From Clostridia bacterium (lineage in GTDB: Bacteria; Bacillota; Clostridia; UMGS1883): DNA of 40,301 nt. The notes under the pieces were generated by a model that was not told the DNA's origin, did not search any database, and worked only from the letters and a program-made list of their open reading frames with translations. Positions 39,955-40,301 of the stretch are shown here, piece after piece (position 1 is the first letter of the stretch; the number at the start of each line of letters is the position of its first letter). The stretch is taken from positions 1 through 40,301 of the forward strand of contig JAFQLL010000091.1 of assembly GCA_017414645.1 (NCBI GenBank), in the 5' to 3' direction. The position numbers were made by a program, and so were the translations under genes.

Positions 39955-40301
39955 TTATTCGTCGTCAGTAAACTGACTAAGAGCCTTAAGGCTGCCGGAA
40001 TTCAGATCGCGGATATCCTTAACACCGTACTTCATCATAGCAAGACGGGTAAGACCAAGACCAAACGCAAAGCCTGTGTATTCCTCGGGGTCAATGCCGC
40101 CAGCCTTCAACACCTCAGGATGAATCATGCCGCAGGGGCAAAGCTCAAGCCAGCCTGAATGCTTACAGGAGGGACAGCCGTCACCACCGCAGATAAGACA
40201 GCTTATATCAAGCTCAAAGCCGGGTTCCACAAATGGGAAGAAGCCGGGACGAAGTCTTACCTTTATGTCCTTTTTGAACACTTCGGAGAGCATTGTCTTC
40301 A
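39955..40301 (-). CDS. pheS: Phenylalanyl-tRNA synthetase alpha subunit, C-terminal part
   Basis: The reading frame runs off the right edge; the last 115 residues are visible. They hold the end of the class II catalytic core: motif-2/3 region [12 protein letters not shown], the cysteine cluster [53 protein letters not shown] (motif 3, with the catalytic Arg) and [16 protein letters not shown], all typical of bacterial PheS. It is 68 bp upstream of pheT. Any T-box leader would lie beyond the window. Confidence 0.97.
   Translation of the reverse strand, partial: KTMLSEVFKKDIKVRLRPGFFPFVEPGFELDISCLICGGDGCPSCKHSGWLELCPCGMIHPEVLKAGGIDPEEYTGFAFGLGLTRLAMMKYGVKDIRDLNSGSLKALSQFTDDE

Overview
The window looks like chromosomal DNA of an anaerobic, Gram-positive member of the Clostridia, probably from a gut or sludge community. 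This rests on four things. There is a ctsR-mcsA-mcsB-clpC operon with a CtsR operator. There are SLH-domain and copper-amine-oxidase-like 'stalk' surface proteins. Oxygen is handled by reverse rubrerythrin and rubredoxins rather than catalase. Promoters are strong sigma-A type with AGGAGG ribosome binding sites. Exact genus cannot be read from the sequence. I see no tRNA, rRNA, insertion sequence, integrase or CRISPR array.

Layout. Positions 1-4332 hold the 3' part of a giant repeat-rich surface protein. Positions 4450-8823 (minus) hold the heat-shock operon clpC-mcsB-mcsA-ctsR, divergent from rdgB (8970-9548). Positions 9601-11176 hold a tiny cysteine-rich membrane protein, a lipoprotein, and lgt, the enzyme that lipidates lipoproteins. 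Positions 11312-14209 encode an S-layer-type SLH protein, followed by a DUF815 ATPase, a 44-residue rubredoxin-like protein, a Nudix hydrolase, and two tandem secreted stalk/ricin-lectin paralogues (16261-18849, minus). Positions 19000-21068 hold argC and argB, then a YbaK-type deacylase and a small membrane protein.

Positions 22094-24574 are a zinc-type efflux operon: an ArsR/SmtB sensor, a free-standing HMA metallochaperone and a P1B ATPase. The gene-poor stretch 24575-25075 carries a convincing candidate small RNA (about 24805-24885) with a stretch that mimics the anti-Shine-Dalgarno tail of 16S rRNA. Positions 25076-29263 hold a BNR-4 propeller protein, an ADP-ribose-type Nudix enzyme, a Fur-boxed reverse rubrerythrin with rubredoxin, an APH-like kinase and a 73-residue protein that resembles a RiPP leader. 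Positions 29369-34765 are an accessory-looking block: an orphan 570-residue protein, a 57-residue protein, a protein with an HNH-like motif, and two WYL regulators. Two nearly identical inverted-repeat operators lie in it. Positions 34850-37479 hold a GH88 unsaturated glucuronyl hydrolase and a secreted transglutaminase-like protein whose promoter and ribosome binding site are embedded in a perfect 17-bp inverted repeat. The window ends in pheT and the 3' part of pheS (minus).

The candidates for something new are the anti-SD-mimic RNA, the WYL/HNH-like locus with its paired operators, the inverted repeat at 35980-36018, the leader-like small protein at 29042 and the CxC rubredoxin at 27909. 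All domain names come from recognising sequence patterns; no database search was run.
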